A DNA stretch of 49,808 nt from an uncultured Massilia sp. (GTDB lineage Bacteria > Pseudomonadota > Gammaproteobacteria > Burkholderiales > Burkholderiaceae): positions 1-49,808 of the forward strand of contig CAMPHU010000009.1 of the NCBI GenBank assembly GCA_946886065.1, in the 5' to 3' direction. Each line of letters opens with the position of its first letter. Position 1 is the first letter of the stretch. A program made the position numbers and the translations under genes. The notes under the pieces were generated by a model, which had not been told where the DNA came from, ran no database searches, and saw only the letters and a list, made by a program, of their open reading frames with translations. Positions 17,608-28,008 of the stretch are shown here, in pieces.

Positions 17608-18970
17608 GGCTTGTTCTCCACAGGCGCCGGCAGGGCGGGAAGGATCAAGGTCACGGCCAGCCCGCCGCCCTCGCGGTTGGCCAGGGTGACGCGTCCGCCG
17701 TGCGCCTCGGCGATTTCGCGCGCCAGCGCCAGCCCCAGGCCGGTGCCGCTGCGCTTGGTCGAATAGAAGGGCACCAGGGCGTTGGTCAGCACGGCGTCGC
17801 TCATGCCGCTGCCGCGGTCGAGCACGTCGATGCGCAGCAGATCCTGCACGCGGCGCACCTGCAGCTCCACGTCTTCCGGCGCGGAACCCGATTCATGGGC
17901 GTTCTTCAGCAGATTGAGCAGGGCCTGCTCCATCTGGGCGGCGTCGATCCAGGCCGGCTCCGGCGGCAGCTCGCCGCCGAGGCGGAACGCCACCTGGTCG
18001 CTCAGGCGCGCCACCAGGGCCGGCCAGGGAATGGCTTCCAGGCGCGGCGTGGGCAGTTTGGCGAAGCGCGCGTAGCCCAGGATGAAACTCTCCAGGTGCC
18101 GGGTGCGCTCGCCAATGGTTTCCAGGATCTGCGGCAGGCGCTCGGGCTGCCCGCGCCGCACCAGTTCCGCACCCGAATGGGCGAGCGAGGCCAGCGGCGC
18201 CAGCGAATTGTTCAGCTCATGGCTGATCACGCGGATCACCTTCTTCCAGGTCTGCACTTCCTGGCGCCGCAGTTCCGTGGTCAGGTGGCGCAGCAGCAGG
18301 AGCTCGTGCCTGCGGCCGTTCAGGGTGAAGGCGCTGCGCGCCAGGTGGTAGACCTCTTCGTCCTCGCCTTCGCCGGCGGTGAACAGGCCGTCGCCGCCGC
18401 GCGCCACGGCCTCGCGCAGCGCCGGCGTGGCGCCGTCCAGGATGTCCTTGAGCTGGTGGCCTTCCAGCTTGCGCCCGCTGGAGAGCAGCTGGCGCGCCGC
18501 GACGTTGGCGTAGACGATGGTGCCGCGGCTGCCCGCCGAATCGGCCACCAGCAGCATCGCCACCGGCGTGTTCTGGACCATGGTGTCGAGCAGCAGCTCG
18601 CGCTGCACCAGGCCGAGGCGCTGCTCGCGCAGCACCTCGCCCAGCGCGTTGTGGGCGGCGATCAGGTCGGCCAGCTCGTCGTTGTGCTGCCAGTGCAGGC
18701 TGAAGGAGAAATCGCCGTCGCGGTAGCTGGTCACCGTGCCCTCCAGCGCGCGGAACAGCGACAGGATGGGCTGGATCTGCGAGCGGATGGTGATGATCGC
18801 GATCGGCACCACCGCCAGCAGGCAGGCCGAGAACACCAGCAGTGGGCTGTCGGGAAACAGGGTATCGAGGCCGATGGCGATCAGGATGCCCAGCGCCAGC
18901 AGGGTGCCGACCAGGGCCGACCAGCGCGTGACCAGCGAGAGCCGGAAGCCCTTGCGGCCCTGTCCCGAAC

Positions 18971-18974
<4 letters not shown>
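17601..18974 (-). CDS. membrane sensor histidine kinase
   Basis: 457 residues. Two transmembrane helices lie at about 20-37 and 44-63 with almost no periplasmic loop, so it likely senses within the membrane or through its PAS domain (about 130-200, VQNTPVAMLLVAD). The phospho-accepting His252 is in VISHELNNSLAPL, the N-box in NLLKNAHES (354-362), the G1 box in DRGSGMS (386-392) and the G2 box in GTGLGLALAREI. The H-box with ELNNSLAP is the NtrB/PrsK-like type that pairs with sigma-54 regulators. Its ATG overlaps the regulator's stop by 4 bases, so it phosphorylates that regulator with high likelihood. Confidence 0.95.
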
Positions 18975-20305
<1,331 letters not shown>

Positions 20306-20348
20306 GTCCGCTAGCATAGCATTGACGACCGCGGATCAGGCACGGGAG

Positions 20349-21581
20349 TTAAGCACTACGAGTCGCCATCGCCGGCGAGATGCTGGCCGCGCGCCAGGCC
20401 GGGCCATACGCCGCCAGGATGCCGAGCGCCCAGAACACGATCGCGCCGCCCACCAGGTAGGGAATCGGCAGGCGCGCCATCTCCAGCTTGCTCACCAGGA
20501 GGTGGTTCAGGCCGATCCCGAACAGCACGCCGCCGAACACGCCGGTGCTGGTGATCATGAAGTTCTCCATGATGAAGTAGCGCAGGATGTCGATCTTGCG
20601 CGCACCCAGGGCGCGGCGCACGCCGATCTGCTTGCGGCGCTGGGTGACCCACAGGCTGGCCATGCCGACGATGCCCGAGCAGGTGATCAGGAGCAGCAGC
20701 ACGCTCACCGTGATCAGCATCCACGACAGCGCCTTGTCGGCGCGGTAGCGGTTCTTGCGGTCTTCCTCGACCGTCTTGGTCTCCAGGATCATCGGCGTGG
20801 CCGAGGATTTGCGCAGCGCTTCCTCGGCGTACTTGATCACGCGGTCGCGCTGGCCCGGCTCGGTGCGCACCGCGTACAGTGCGCCCGGGTTGCCGTACAG
20901 GCGGGCCGGGATGTGCACCGCGAAGTCGCCGCGCTCGCCCACCTCGGCGTGGGCCGACTGCAGGCGCTCGACCACGCCGACGATCTGCGTTCCCTGCGAA
21001 CCTTCGCCGGTGCCGAAGAACATGGTCTTGCCGACCGCCGACTGGCCCGGCCACAGCTTGTCGGCCAGGGCCTTGGAGATGATCAGGTGCTTGGGCACTT
21101 CGCGCTGCTGGTTTTCGTTGATCTCGACGTACTCGCTGGGCAGGAAGTCGCGGCCGTCGACGATCTTCAGGCCGAAGGCCTTGACCAGCGAATCGCCGGA
21201 CACGTATTGCGAGGCGATCGCGCTTTCGCGCTCCTGGCGCTGGTCCAGGGCCACGCTGCTGTTGCTGCCGCTGCGCGACAGCGGCATCTGGGTCACGTTG
21301 GCGACCGCTGCCACGCCGGGCACGGCGCGCAGCACGTCGGCCTCGCGCTTCATGGTGGCCAGCTGCTGCTCGGGACCGTCGCTGTTGAGGTTGCGGACCG
21401 TGAAGTAGAAGGTCGAGGCTTCGTCGGACAGGCCGGACGGGCGCGCGGCCGTCTCGCGCCGCTCGTTCACGATGTGCAGGGAGTTGGCCAGGATGCCCAG
21501 GCTCAGCGCCACCTGCAGCGCGACCAGGATCGGGCCGGTTTTGTTCCGCAGCATGGCGGACAGGATGGGACGGATTTCCAT
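20349..21581 (-). CDS. FtsX/MacB-type ABC transporter permease 1
   Basis: 410 residues. An N-terminal helix (PILVALQVALSLGILANSLH) is followed by a periplasmic MacB-PCD-like domain, then three helices: MLITVSVLLLLITCSGIVGM, MITSTGVFGGVLFGIGLNHL and a closing one in YLVGGAIVFWALGILAAYGP. The motif VTQRRKQIGVRRALGARKID is the typical FtsX-domain coupling loop. It forms a heterodimer with the permease encoded just upstream. The family moves no bulk substrate but drives lipoproteins, peptides or antibiotics through mechanical work. It lies 19 bases after the other permease; the regulator gene follows 43 bases downstream. Confidence 0.92.
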   Translation of the reverse strand: MEIRPILSAMLRNKTGPILVALQVALSLGILANSLHIVNERRETAARPSGLSDEASTFYFTVRNLNSDGPEQQLATMKREADVLRAVPGVAAVANVTQMPLSRSGSNSSVALDQRQERESAIASQYVSGDSLVKAFGLKIVDGRDFLPSEYVEINENQQREVPKHLIISKALADKLWPGQSAVGKTMFFGTGEGSQGTQIVGVVERLQSAHAEVGERGDFAVHIPARLYGNPGALYAVRTEPGQRDRVIKYAEEALRKSSATPMILETKTVEEDRKNRYRADKALSWMLITVSVLLLLITCSGIVGMASLWVTQRRKQIGVRRALGARKIDILRYFIMENFMITSTGVFGGVLFGIGLNHLLVSKLEMARLPIPYLVGGAIVFWALGILAAYGPAWRAASISPAMATRSA

Positions 21582-21600
21582 GATGGTCTCTTTCTGGGGC

Positions 21601-22911
21601 TTATTGCGATTTGAGCTGGATCGCCGGCGTCACCTGGCAGGCGCGCCAGGTCGGCAGCAGGCCTGCGAGGATGGCGGCGGTGACCGACATGATGAAGGTC
21701 AGGATCAGCATCTGCCAGTCGAGGCGGGCGATCATCGCCATGCCCCTGCTCTGCATGCCGATCAGGCCGAGGGCGCCGAAGGCCAGCACCAGGCCCAATA
21801 CGCCGCCGACCAGGCCGATCACGCTGGACTCGACCAGGAACTGGCGGAAGATGTCGCCGCGCGAGGCGCCCAGGGCGCGCCGGATGCCGACTTCGGCAGC
21901 GCGCACCGAGAACTTCGCCAGCAGCAGGCCGATGGTGTTCACCAAACACAGGATCAGGAAGCCGAAGGCCAGCCAGGCCGACAGCTTGTTGTCCTTGCCG
22001 ACCACCTTGAGCTGCTCCATCCATTCCATCACGTTGTACAGCTTGTTCGGCGCATTGCGCTTCAGGCGGCCCAGCTTGCGCTGCTCGTTGGCGTAGCCGT
22101 CCAGCCAGTTCTGCAGGTCGGCGCGGTCGCTGGCGGCGCGGGTCTCGAACCAGAACTGGATCCAGGTGCATTCCGAGAGCAGCAGGTTGGCCCAGCCCGG
22201 GTCGCGGTTGGCGCTGCAGTTCATGCTGCCGCTGTGGCCGATTTCATGGCGGATCGCGGTGGAGAAGGGAATGAAGAAATCTTCGCCGGTGCCGAAGCGG
22301 CTGCCGCCGATCAGCTTGTAGTAGCGCGGCACCGGCGCCCACTTGTCGATCACGCCGACCACGGTGAACGGGTGGCCCAGCATGCGCAGCTGCTTGCCCA
22401 CCGGGCTGGCCTCGCCGAACAGCTTCTCGGCGGTGGCGCGGCCCAGCACCACGACGTCGGCGCCGCGCGTGTCGTCGCCCTCGGTCCAGGCCTGGCCGTG
22501 CAGGAAGGGCACGTTGAACATGGCGAAGAAATCGCGCGTCGGCGCCATGCCGTTGGCGGTGAAGGCCGGGATGTCGCTGCGCGGCGGCTCGATCGGCACC
22601 TCGACGCCGTACATGGCGGTGCGGCGCTCGCCCTGGCCGCTCTTGAGCAGGTTCATGGTGTCCGGGTAGCTGAGCTGGTCGTCGTTGGGGCCGTCGCTCG
22701 GCACCCAGCCTTCGACCGGGCCGTTGTCCACGTGCGGCACGAACAGGCGGCCGCTCTTTTCGGGAATCGGGTCGCCCGACATCATGTGCAGGACGGTGAG
22801 CGTGGAGACGCTGGCGGCCACGCCGACCGCCAGGGTCAGCACCATCAGCGCCGTCAGGGCAGGGTTGCGGCGCAGGCTGCGCAGGCCGAGCTTGAAGTAG
22901 TAAGCGAACAT
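21601..22911 (-). CDS. FtsX/MacB-type ABC transporter permease 2
   Basis: 436 residues with the same architecture as its neighbour: the N-terminal helix ALTALMVLTLAVGVAASVST, a periplasmic domain of about 250 residues, the coupling loop RAAEVGIRRALGASRGDIFR, and terminal helices LVGGVLGLVLAFGALGLIG and LTFIMSVTAAILAGLLPTW. The periplasmic domain includes CSANRDPGWANLLLSECTW, with two Cys that might form a disulphide. Together the pair makes a heterodimeric permease. It sits 9 bases after the ATPase gene. The export substrate is unknown; antimicrobial peptide or lipid handling would be typical for the family. Confidence 0.92.
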   Translation of the reverse strand: MFAYYFKLGLRSLRRNPALTALMVLTLAVGVAASVSTLTVLHMMSGDPIPEKSGRLFVPHVDNGPVEGWVPSDGPNDDQLSYPDTMNLLKSGQGERRTAMYGVEVPIEPPRSDIPAFTANGMAPTRDFFAMFNVPFLHGQAWTEGDDTRGADVVVLGRATAEKLFGEASPVGKQLRMLGHPFTVVGVIDKWAPVPRYYKLIGGSRFGTGEDFFIPFSTAIRHEIGHSGSMNCSANRDPGWANLLLSECTWIQFWFETRAASDRADLQNWLDGYANEQRKLGRLKRNAPNKLYNVMEWMEQLKVVGKDNKLSAWLAFGFLILCLVNTIGLLLAKFSVRAAEVGIRRALGASRGDIFRQFLVESSVIGLVGGVLGLVLAFGALGLIGMQSRGMAMIARLDWQMLILTFIMSVTAAILAGLLPTWRACQVTPAIQLKSQ

Positions 22912-22920
22912 GGCCGTTCC

Positions 22921-23640
22921 TTATGCGTTGGCTGCGCTGGCGGCCTTGGTGTCGACCAGGGTCGGGCCCTTGCGCACCAGGTCCGAGACCTGGCCGTCGA
23001 TGATGTGCACGTTGCGGGTGGTGCGCACGGCCAGTTCCGGATCGTGGGTCACCATCAGGATGGTGGTGCCGGCCGCGTTGATCTCTTCCAGCAGCTCCAT
23101 CACGCCGCGCGCCATCTGGGTGTCCAGGTTGCCGGTCGGTTCGTCGGCCAGCAGCAGCTTGGGCGAGCCGGCCAGGGCGCGCGCGATCGCCACGCGCTGC
23201 TGCTGGCCGCCCGACAGCTCGGCCGGGTAGTGCTTCATGCGCGAAGCCAGGCCGACCTTGGACAGGGCGTCCTCGATGCGCTCCTTGCGCTCCTTGGCGT
23301 TGAAGCCGCGGTAGCGCAGCGGCACGTCGACGTTGTCGAACAGGTTCAGGTCGGGGATCAGGTTGAAGCCCTGGAAGATGAAGCCGAGCTTCTCGTTGCG
23401 CAGGCGCGAGCGGGCGGTATCGTCCAGCCCTTTCACGTTGACGCCGTCGAGGATGTACTCGCCCGAGGTGAATTCCTCCAGCAGGCCGGCGATGTTCAGG
23501 AAGCTGGTCTTGCCGGAACCGGACGGGCCGGTGACGGTCACGAACTCGCCCTGCTTGACTTCGATCTCGAAGCCGCGCAGCGCGTGGGTTTCGATCATGT
23601 GGGTGCGGTACACCTTGCTCAGGTTGGTCATGCGCAGCAT
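22921..23640 (-). CDS. MacB/LolD-type ABC transporter ATPase
   Basis: 239 residues, a stand-alone nucleotide-binding protein. Walker A GPSGSGKT is at 38-45, the Q-loop in IFQGFNLIPDLN, the signature LSGGQ at 142-146, Walker B LLLADEP near 162-168 and the H-loop in VTHDPELA. The D-loop GNLDTQ is that of the MacB/LolD family, whose partners are FtsX-like permeases, as here. A short C-terminal extension (ASAANA) is disordered. The gene lies 28 bases after the adaptor gene and 9 bases before the first permease gene, in one transcript. Confidence 0.96.
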   Translation of the reverse strand: MLRMTNLSKVYRTHMIETHALRGFEIEVKQGEFVTVTGPSGSGKTSFLNIAGLLEEFTSGEYILDGVNVKGLDDTARSRLRNEKLGFIFQGFNLIPDLNLFDNVDVPLRYRGFNAKERKERIEDALSKVGLASRMKHYPAELSGGQQQRVAIARALAGSPKLLLADEPTGNLDTQMARGVMELLEEINAAGTTILMVTHDPELAVRTTRNVHIIDGQVSDLVRKGPTLVDTKAASAANA

Positions 23641-23668
23641 GGTTTTCTCCTTGTTGTTCGTTTGCTTT

Positions 23669-24937
23669 TTAGCGGTTGATCGAAACGCGGTTCGCGTTGT
23701 TGAAGGTATCGGTGCCCGAGATGACGACCTTGTCGCCCGGCTTCAGGCCGGAGATGACTTCGACGGCCGAGATGCTGGTGGCGCCCAGTTGCACCGGGGT
23801 GCGCACGGCCACGCCGTCCTGCACCACATAGGCGTGGCGCCCGCCTTCGCTTTCGACGAAGGGGCCGCGCGGCAGCATGATGACGTTCGGCTTTTCCTCG
23901 ATCAGCAAGCGCGCGGTGACGCGCTGGCTCTGGCGCAGGCCCTTGGGCTGCTCGCCGTCGAAGCGCACCCGCGCCAGTACCTGGTTCTTGACCACTTCCG
24001 GCGACAGGGCGGACAGCTTGCCGGTGGCTTTCCCGCTCGGCAGGGTGATCTCGGCGTTCATGCCCAGGCCCAGGTCGGCCACATAGGTTTCCGGCACTTC
24101 GATCTCGACTTCGAGCTTGGACAGGTCGACCAGGGTCATGAGCGGCGCGTTGGCGGCCACCACCATGCGGTTCTGGACGTTGAGGGTGCCGATGAAGCCG
24201 TCGACCGGCGCGCGCACGGTCAGCTCGTCCACGCGGCGCTGGGCGTTGGCGAGCGACAGGCGCTGGCGTTCCAGTTCGTTGATCTTGGTCTTGAGGGCCA
24301 GCTGCACGTCGTCGCCTTCGAGGGCGGCCGCCTGCGAAGCGTGGCGCGCGCGGATCTGGGCCGAGTTCAGCGCGTCCTTGGCCTTCTGGTAGTCGATCTT
24401 GGCGATGACGCCCACCTGGGCCACGCTTTCGTAGCGCTCCAGGGTGCGCTGGGCCGACAGGCGGTCGATCTCGGCGGTGTCGGCTTCGCGCTGGGCCAGG
24501 AGCTTCTGCTTGCGCGCCAGGATCTGCTGGCGCGCCACCTCGGCCTTGAGCTGCTCGTAGCTCGACACTTCGCGCTTGAGTTCATCGGTCAGGTCGGGCG
24601 ATTCCAGCACGGCCAGCACGTCGCCCTTCTTGACGGTGTCGCCGGCGGCGACCTTCAGGTTGACCGTGGCCGGCGAGGTCGAGTACAGGGTGGGGCTGAC
24701 GGCGGCCACCACGCGGCCATTGACCGAGGCGTCGCGCACCAGGGTGCCGCGGCCGACTTCGGCGATGCGCAGGCGGTCGGCGGACACCGAATGTTCGCTG
24801 CTGTTCCAGGCGGACAGGAGGAGGGCGCTGACAGCGACGATGGCCGCTGCCACGCCGCCGATCAGGGCGCGGCGCTTGAGTTTCTGCGCCGGCGGCGGAG
24901 CGATGACGGCGTCTTGGTGTGAGGTATCGCGGATCAT
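23669..24937 (-). CDS. HlyD/MacA-type periplasmic adaptor protein
   Basis: 422 residues. A single N-terminal membrane anchor (about 24-43, ALIGGVAAAIVAVSALLLSA) leads to a lipoyl/biotinyl half-motif (SPATVNLKVAAGDTVKKGDV), a long coiled-coil hairpin (about 110-230) and the second lipoyl half (VRAPVDGFIGTLNVQ), then beta-barrel and membrane-proximal domains (GLKPGDKVVISG). This is the MacA/HlyD adaptor that links inner-membrane pumps to an outer-membrane TolC-like channel; no channel gene is present here. It is the first gene of the operon, 38 bases from the predicted sigma-54 -12 element. Confidence 0.94.
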   Translation of the reverse strand: MIRDTSHQDAVIAPPPAQKLKRRALIGGVAAAIVAVSALLLSAWNSSEHSVSADRLRIAEVGRGTLVRDASVNGRVVAAVSPTLYSTSPATVNLKVAAGDTVKKGDVLAVLESPDLTDELKREVSSYEQLKAEVARQQILARKQKLLAQREADTAEIDRLSAQRTLERYESVAQVGVIAKIDYQKAKDALNSAQIRARHASQAAALEGDDVQLALKTKINELERQRLSLANAQRRVDELTVRAPVDGFIGTLNVQNRMVVAANAPLMTLVDLSKLEVEIEVPETYVADLGLGMNAEITLPSGKATGKLSALSPEVVKNQVLARVRFDGEQPKGLRQSQRVTARLLIEEKPNVIMLPRGPFVESEGGRHAYVVQDGVAVRTPVQLGATSISAVEVISGLKPGDKVVISGTDTFNNANRVSINR

Positions 24938-24974
24938 GATGTTGTTCTGGTAAGGACAGGTTGTTTCCCACTAG

Positions 24975-24990
24975 TGCAGGAATCATGCCA
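24975..24990 (-). promoter_or_regulatory. sigma-54 promoter of the adaptor/ABC/two-component operon
   Basis: On the minus strand the sequence reads TGGCATGATTCCTGCA. It has the obligatory GG and GC separated by exactly ten bases and matches the sigma-54 consensus TGGCACG-N4-TTGC closely. Transcription would begin about 12 bases downstream, leaving a leader of some 25-30 bases before the ATG at 24937. Confidence 0.8.
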
Positions 24991-25037
24991 ATCAATTAAG
25001 TGCTTGATTTGAAAGGGATTGGTAGTGCGGAGTCCGG

Positions 25038-25081
25038 TGTCCGCACTGTCCGTAAAGACGCTGCCGGACAGCGGACGGACA
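25038..25081. promoter_or_regulatory. candidate enhancer site for the sigma-54 regulator
   Basis: Two TGTCCG hexamers (25038-25043 and 25047-25052) face two CGGACA hexamers (25065-25070 and 25076-25081), forming an imperfect inverted repeat centred about 70 bases upstream of the -24 element. This is a usual position for a Fis-type response-regulator enhancer. Which protein binds is inferred from the adjacent regulator gene. Confidence 0.65.
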
Positions 25082-25169
25082 GCATACCCGCCACGGGTAA
25101 TTGCGCGTCGACAGTCTTTTCAATCTTGCAAGCTGCCAGGATCGTCCGCATTTCCCATCACGCGCCGGC

Positions 25170-26798
25170 ATGGGCCGGCACCGCGAAAGACCTCACTTGT
25201 CACCTGCCTTGCCGCTGTTCGACCAACTCAAGGACCTCTGGCGCAGCATGCTGCCCGCCGCCCGCCAGGAAGCGCCCCGCCATTTCTTCACCCCGGACGA
25301 GATCGGACGCCTGCACCGGACAGGCGCGGACAGCGCGTCCGACCTCGACGAACAAACCTGGAACGACCTGCTGCTGGCGTCCTATGAAGAGCAGCTGGCG
25401 CAGGAGGTGAGCATCTTCGGGCGCCAGGTGCTGCACCGGCGACTGCGCGCGGGGCTGGACGACGCCGCCAGCGCGGACAAACGCGAGCGCATCCGCGCAT
25501 TGATGGCGGACCCGGCGCGCCTGGCGCGCCTGCACACCGGCCTGCGCGTGCTGCGCCATGCGGACAGCGAAGTGGCCGGGCTGCTGTTCGGCGCAGACAT
25601 GCCGTCCACGCCGTGGTGGGCGCGCTGGCTGTGGACCCTGCCGGTGGCGCTGCTGCTGGCGGTCGCGGCCACCATCACCCTGCCGCTGGGCTGGATCGCC
25701 GTCCTGGCTGCGCTGGCGCCGCTGATGGCCTTGCAGATCCGTTACCACCGCCGGGTCGAATCCTGGGAGGGCAAGGTGCGCGCACTGAATGCGCTGCTGG
25801 CGGCGGTCGGCAAGCTGGGGCAGGAGGACAGCGCGCTCACCGCGCCCTTCGTCGACCTGCGCCGTCCGGCCGCGCGCCTGCATGTGCGGCTGGCGCCTTC
25901 GCTGCTGGTCCGCATGATCCCGGGCGGGAGGCAGTATGCCGAATGGTTCGGCGCCGCCAATGTCGGCCACTACTTCAAGACGGCGCGCATCGTCGCCGCC
26001 GAACGCAAGCTGCTGCGCGAGTGCTTCGTGGCGTGCGCGAACCTGGAGGCGGACGTGGCGCTGGCGCGCCACCTGCTGGCCAGCGAGCGCTGGTGCTGGG
26101 CCGAGCGTTCAGATGCGCGCACACTGGAACTGGAGCAGGGCGTGCATCCGCTGATGCACCGTCCTGCCGCGCTGTCGCTGGAACTGGATGGGCGCGGCGC
26201 CTTCGTCTCCGGCCAGAACGCGTCCGGCAAGAGCACCTTCCTGCGCATGGTGGGCCTGAACCTGGTGGCGGCGCGCGCCTTCGGCTTCTGTTATGCGCGC
26301 CGGGCCAGGGTGCCGGCGCTGCCGGTGCGCGTCAGCATGCAGAACGAGGATTCGCTGCTGGGCGGCGAGAGCCTGTACATGGCGGAGCTGCGCCGCGCGC
26401 GCGAACTGCTCGACGCTACGACGCCCGGGGTCTGCCTGATCGACGAGGTATTCCGCGGCACCAACCACCTGGAGTCGGTGTCGGCCGCCGCGGCCGTGCT
26501 GGAGCAGCTGAGCGCGCGCGACCTGGTGCTGGTGTCCTCGCACAACCTGGTGCTGGCGCCGCTGCTGCGCGAGCAGCTGGAGCCCTTCTTCATCGATACC
26601 TCGGGCGGCAGGCCGGCGCTGGCCGCGGGCGTGCTGCGCAATCCGAACGGCATCGCGCTGCTGGCCACCCAGGGCTTCGGCGCCCGCATCGAAGCCCGGG
26701 CCGCGGAGGTGGCGCGCTGGCTGAGCGGCCATCTGGTGGGAACGCAGTCGGAGATTCGGTCGGACATTCAGTCGGACAATTTGCGCATCTCGGCGTAG
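25170..26798 (+). CDS. MutS-like ATPase with membrane segments
   Basis: 542 residues from the ATG at 25170; a TTG at 25197 with GAAAGA upstream is an equally good start. The C-terminal half is a MutS ATPase domain: Walker A GQNASGKSTFLR, the segment MQNEDSLLGGESLYMAELRR, Walker B VCLIDEVFRGTNHLES and the SSHN signature. The middle carries a hydrophobic pair (WTLPVALLLAVAATITLPLG and WIAVLAALAPLMALQI), so the protein is probably membrane bound. The mismatch-recognition domain I of MutS is missing, so it is not a mismatch repair enzyme. Relatives are annotated only as MutS-related. The last 31 bases overlap the convergent tartrate dehydratase gene. Confidence 0.88.
   Translation: MGRHRERPHLSPALPLFDQLKDLWRSMLPAARQEAPRHFFTPDEIGRLHRTGADSASDLDEQTWNDLLLASYEEQLAQEVSIFGRQVLHRRLRAGLDDAASADKRERIRALMADPARLARLHTGLRVLRHADSEVAGLLFGADMPSTPWWARWLWTLPVALLLAVAATITLPLGWIAVLAALAPLMALQIRYHRRVESWEGKVRALNALLAAVGKLGQEDSALTAPFVDLRRPAARLHVRLAPSLLVRMIPGGRQYAEWFGAANVGHYFKTARIVAAERKLLRECFVACANLEADVALARHLLASERWCWAERSDARTLELEQGVHPLMHRPAALSLELDGRGAFVSGQNASGKSTFLRMVGLNLVAARAFGFCYARRARVPALPVRVSMQNEDSLLGGESLYMAELRRARELLDATTPGVCLIDEVFRGTNHLESVSAAAAVLEQLSARDLVLVSSHNLVLAPLLREQLEPFFIDTSGGRPALAAGVLRNPNGIALLATQGFGARIEARAAEVARWLSGHLVGTQSEIRSDIQSDNLRISA
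26747..26782. repeat. three tandem 12-bp units across two gene ends
   Basis: Units GTCGGAGATTCG, GTCGGACATTCA and GTCGGACAATTT stand head to tail. They encode part of the MutS-like C-terminus (SEIRSDIQSDN) on the plus strand and include the stop codon of the dehydratase gene on the minus strand. Confidence 0.75.
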
Positions 26799-27934
26799 AG
26801 GTCGGCCTTGCCTTCGAAACCGATGCCCGGCAGGTCCGGCATGGTGATATAGCCGTTGTCGACCCGGACGCCGTCCGGGAAGCCGCCATAGGGCTGGAAC
26901 AGGTCCGGATAGGACTCGTTGCCGCCCAGGCCCAGGCCGGCCGCGATGTTGAGCGACATCTGGTGGCCGCCGTGCGGGATGCAGCGGCTCGGCGACCAGC
27001 CGTGCTCGCGCAGCATGTCGAGGGTGCGCAGGTATTCGACCAGGCCATAGGACAGCGCGCAGTCGAACTGCAGCCAGTCGCGGTCGGGGCGCATGCCGCC
27101 ATAGCGGATCAGGTTGCGCGCGTCCTGCATCGAGAACAGGTTCTCGCCGGTGGCCATCGGGTTCCTGTAGTAGTTGCGCAGCGTGGCCTGCAGCTCGAAG
27201 TCGAGCGGGTCGCCCGCTTCCTCGTACCAGAACAGATCGTACTGCGACAGCGCTTTCGCATACTTGATCGCGGTGTCGAGGTCGAAGCGGCCGTTGGCGT
27301 CCACCGCCAGCTTCTGGCCGTCACCCAGCACGCCCAGGATGGAATCGATGCGGCGCAGGTCTTCGTCGAGCGAGGCGCCGCCGATCTTCTTCTTGACCAC
27401 CGTGTAGCCGCGGTCGATGTAGCTGCGCATCTCGTCCTTCAGCTTTTCATGGTCCTGGCCCGGGTAGTAGTAGCCGCCGGCCGCGTAGACGAAGATCTTG
27501 CGGTCCGGATTGCCGTTGCCGTAGCGGTCGGCCAGCAGCTGGAACAGCGGCTTGCCTTCGATCTTCGCCGCCGCGTCCCAGATCGCCATGTCGATGGTGC
27601 CGATCGCCACCGAGCGCTCGCCGTGGCCGCCGGGTTTCTCGTTGGTGAACATGCAGTCCCAGACCTTGTGCGGGTCCAGGTTGGCGCCGCTGCCGTCGAG
27701 CAGCGAGCCTGGGGCGGCCTCCAGGATGCGCGGGATGAAGCGCTCGCGCATCAGGGTGCCCTGGCCGTAGCGGCCGTTCGAGTTGAAGCCGTAGCCCACC
27801 ACCGGCTTGCCGTCGCGGATCACGTCGGTGACCACCGCGACCAGGCTCAGCGTCATCTTGCTGAAGTCGATGTAGGCGTTGCGGATGGGCGAGCTGATCG
27901 GGACGGTTTTTTCGCGGATTTCTACGATGTTCAC
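26768..27934 (-). CDS. tarD: D-tartrate dehydratase-like enolase-superfamily enzyme
   Basis: 388 residues from the GTG at 27934, which has GGAG seven bases upstream; Bradyrhizobium TarD is of nearly identical length. Matching segments include PISSPIRNAYIDFSKMT, VVGYGFNSNGRYGQG, NEKPGGHGERSVA and RCIPHGGHQMSLNIAAGLGL. Metal ligands are Asp212, Glu238 and Glu264. The catalytic Lys of the KxK motif is in VVKKKIGG (181-183) and His321 in IPHGGHQ is the partner base. The family dehydrates D-tartrate to oxaloacetate using Mg2+. Sequence similarity is high enough for a confident family call, though the true substrate needs assay. It is divergent from a LysR gene that probably controls it. Confidence 0.9.
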   Translation of the reverse strand: MNIVEIREKTVPISSPIRNAYIDFSKMTLSLVAVVTDVIRDGKPVVGYGFNSNGRYGQGTLMRERFIPRILEAAPGSLLDGSGANLDPHKVWDCMFTNEKPGGHGERSVAIGTIDMAIWDAAAKIEGKPLFQLLADRYGNGNPDRKIFVYAAGGYYYPGQDHEKLKDEMRSYIDRGYTVVKKKIGGASLDEDLRRIDSILGVLGDGQKLAVDANGRFDLDTAIKYAKALSQYDLFWYEEAGDPLDFELQATLRNYYRNPMATGENLFSMQDARNLIRYGGMRPDRDWLQFDCALSYGLVEYLRTLDMLREHGWSPSRCIPHGGHQMSLNIAAGLGLGGNESYPDLFQPYGGFPDGVRVDNGYITMPDLPGIGFEGKADLYAEMRKLSD

Positions 27935-27994
27935 GGTGGGCTCCAAGGGAAAGACGTGTCTGAAAGTCCCTAGCTTACGCGCCGGGCAGGGGTC

Positions 27995-28000
27995 TATAAT
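27995..28000 (+). promoter_or_regulatory. candidate -10 element of the LysR gene
   Basis: A perfect TATAAT lies 31 bases before the GTG start of the LysR gene in the tarD-lysR intergenic region. No good -35 hexamer is found at 16-18 bases, which is common for regulated promoters. Confidence 0.5.
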
Positions 28001-28008
28001 TCCCTTGG

